This document shows, piece by piece, positions 15,276 through 15,536 of a stretch of 15,536 nt of DNA. The first letter of the stretch is position 1. Every line of letters begins with the position of its first letter. Made by a program: the position numbers and the translations under genes. The DNA comes from Christensenella sp. UBA1252 (GTDB lineage Bacteria; Bacillota; Clostridia; Christensenellales; CAG-1252), in the NCBI GenBank assembly GCA_002308575.1, contig DBVY01000031.1, forward strand, positions 1 to 15,536, in the 5' to 3' direction. A model generated the notes under the pieces. That model ran no database searches, had not been told where the DNA came from, and worked only from the letters and a program-made list of their open reading frames with translations.

Positions 15276-15424
15276 CTCAAAAAGCGTTCTTCTATTGTGA
15301 GCGCGGAGAAGGGTTGCAGATACGAGGCGCAACGAAAAAAACGCCACAGGCGCGCACTCCTCGTACGTAACTGCGGCATTTTTGAGTTGGAACAAAGCAG
15401 ATGCGCCTTTATACGCGCTCACAA
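15276..15424. repeat. Interleaved inverted repeat arms around copy 2
   Basis: CTCAAAAA (15276-15283) is inverted against TTTTTGAG (15379-15386). TTGTGAGCGCG (15295-15305) is inverted against CGCGCTCACAA (15414-15424), a perfect 11-base pair. The two pairs cross rather than nest, as in a pseudoknot or a mosaic of modules in opposite orientation. Confidence 0.5.
15315..15360. repeat. 46-base direct repeat, copy 2
   Basis: This is the second copy, 129 bases after the first by start position. The 83 bases between the copies are not repeated after copy 2, so this is not a simple 129-base tandem duplication. Confidence 0.7.
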
Positions 15425-15536
15425 AAAAAAGGACGATGGCGCGAAGCACATCAATCCCCCCTCACAAAGTAATAGAAATCTAATCGTAGTTCAGAATAGA
15501 TCAAACAAACGCAAGCGTTCTTAATTTTGGATTTTT

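Larger units (their letters stand above)
14963..15536. other. Repeat-rich stretch without a supported gene
   Basis: No reading frame here has a believable start site and protein-like composition. The open frames overlap each other on both strands, and their peptides only repeat the DNA repeats. The stretch contains a short hairpin with a T-run, an array of small perfect hairpins, two 46-base direct repeats and several long-range inverted arms, listed separately. From 15425 to the end I see only AT-rich sequence with no clear signal. Confidence 0.6.

Noticed and set aside
15186..15360. CRISPR-like spacing of direct repeats
   Set aside because: There are only two imperfect copies of 46 bases, 83 bases apart. 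No further units and no cas genes are present.
14945..15370. A 141-codon plus-strand open frame in the right-edge region
   Set aside because: It starts inside the terminator, has no ribosome binding site, changes composition along its length, and its repeated peptide follows only from the 46-base DNA repeats.
15237..15449. A 70-codon minus-strand open frame in the repeat region
   Set aside because: It overlaps other open frames on both strands with no start signal and corresponds to the repeat DNA. It is better explained as a shadow of the repeat element.
15508..15536. A terminator at the window end (AACG-CAAG-CGTT followed by T-rich sequence)
   Set aside because: The stem is only four to five base pairs, the T-rich sequence is interrupted, and no gene ends before it.

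Overview
The window looks like a chromosomal piece of a Bacillota (Firmicutes) genome, most likely an uncultured Clostridia-type bacterium. The main evidence is a paired glgC/glgD ADP-glucose pyrophosphorylase, a pairing typical of Bacillota. Strong AGGAGG-type ribosome binding sites, sigma-A style promoters, a YuzA-like DUF378 protein and a roughly balanced base composition agree with this. Nothing in the sequence supports a finer taxonomic call.

Minus strand, 11134 down to 1: a complete tRNA-Arg(CCG) sits at the left edge. It is preceded in transcription order by a glycogen metabolism operon: glgB, glgC, glgD, glgA, glgP and a GH13 neopullulanase/maltogenic-amylase-like hydrolase. Spacing is tight: a 4-base ATGA overlap, then 0, 14, 21 and 88 bases. 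An almost consensus extended -10 promoter (TTGAAA-N17-TATAAT) drives it. GlgC and GlgD make ADP-glucose, GlgA polymerises it, GlgB adds branches, GlgP releases glucose-1-phosphate, and the GH13 enzyme probably hydrolyses the dextrins left behind. Synthesis and breakdown are therefore on one transcript. Upstream is a sugar-phosphate isomerase/epimerase-like TIM-barrel protein with its own promoter.

Plus strand, 11337 to 14925: a divergent gene encodes a 1030-residue exported, probably lipid-anchored protein. It has about five Ig-like repeats, a glycine-rich repeat region and a C-terminal HExxH metallopeptidase-like domain. Its -10 box lies so close to the ATG, with no Shine-Dalgarno sequence, that the mRNA may be leaderless. 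After a strong terminator come a small DUF378 membrane protein and a tightly linked 46-residue acidic-tailed protein of unknown function, closed by another terminator.

Right edge, 14963 to 15536: no supported gene. This stretch holds a cluster of small perfect hairpins, two 46-base direct repeats (40/46 identical) and several inverted arms, which suggests a dispersed repeat element. The best candidates for something undescribed are the Ig/Gly-rich/HExxH protein with its leaderless-like start and this repeat-rich right edge. The glycogen operon is a known type, but its GlgA has Arg where the Lys of the KxGG motif is expected.
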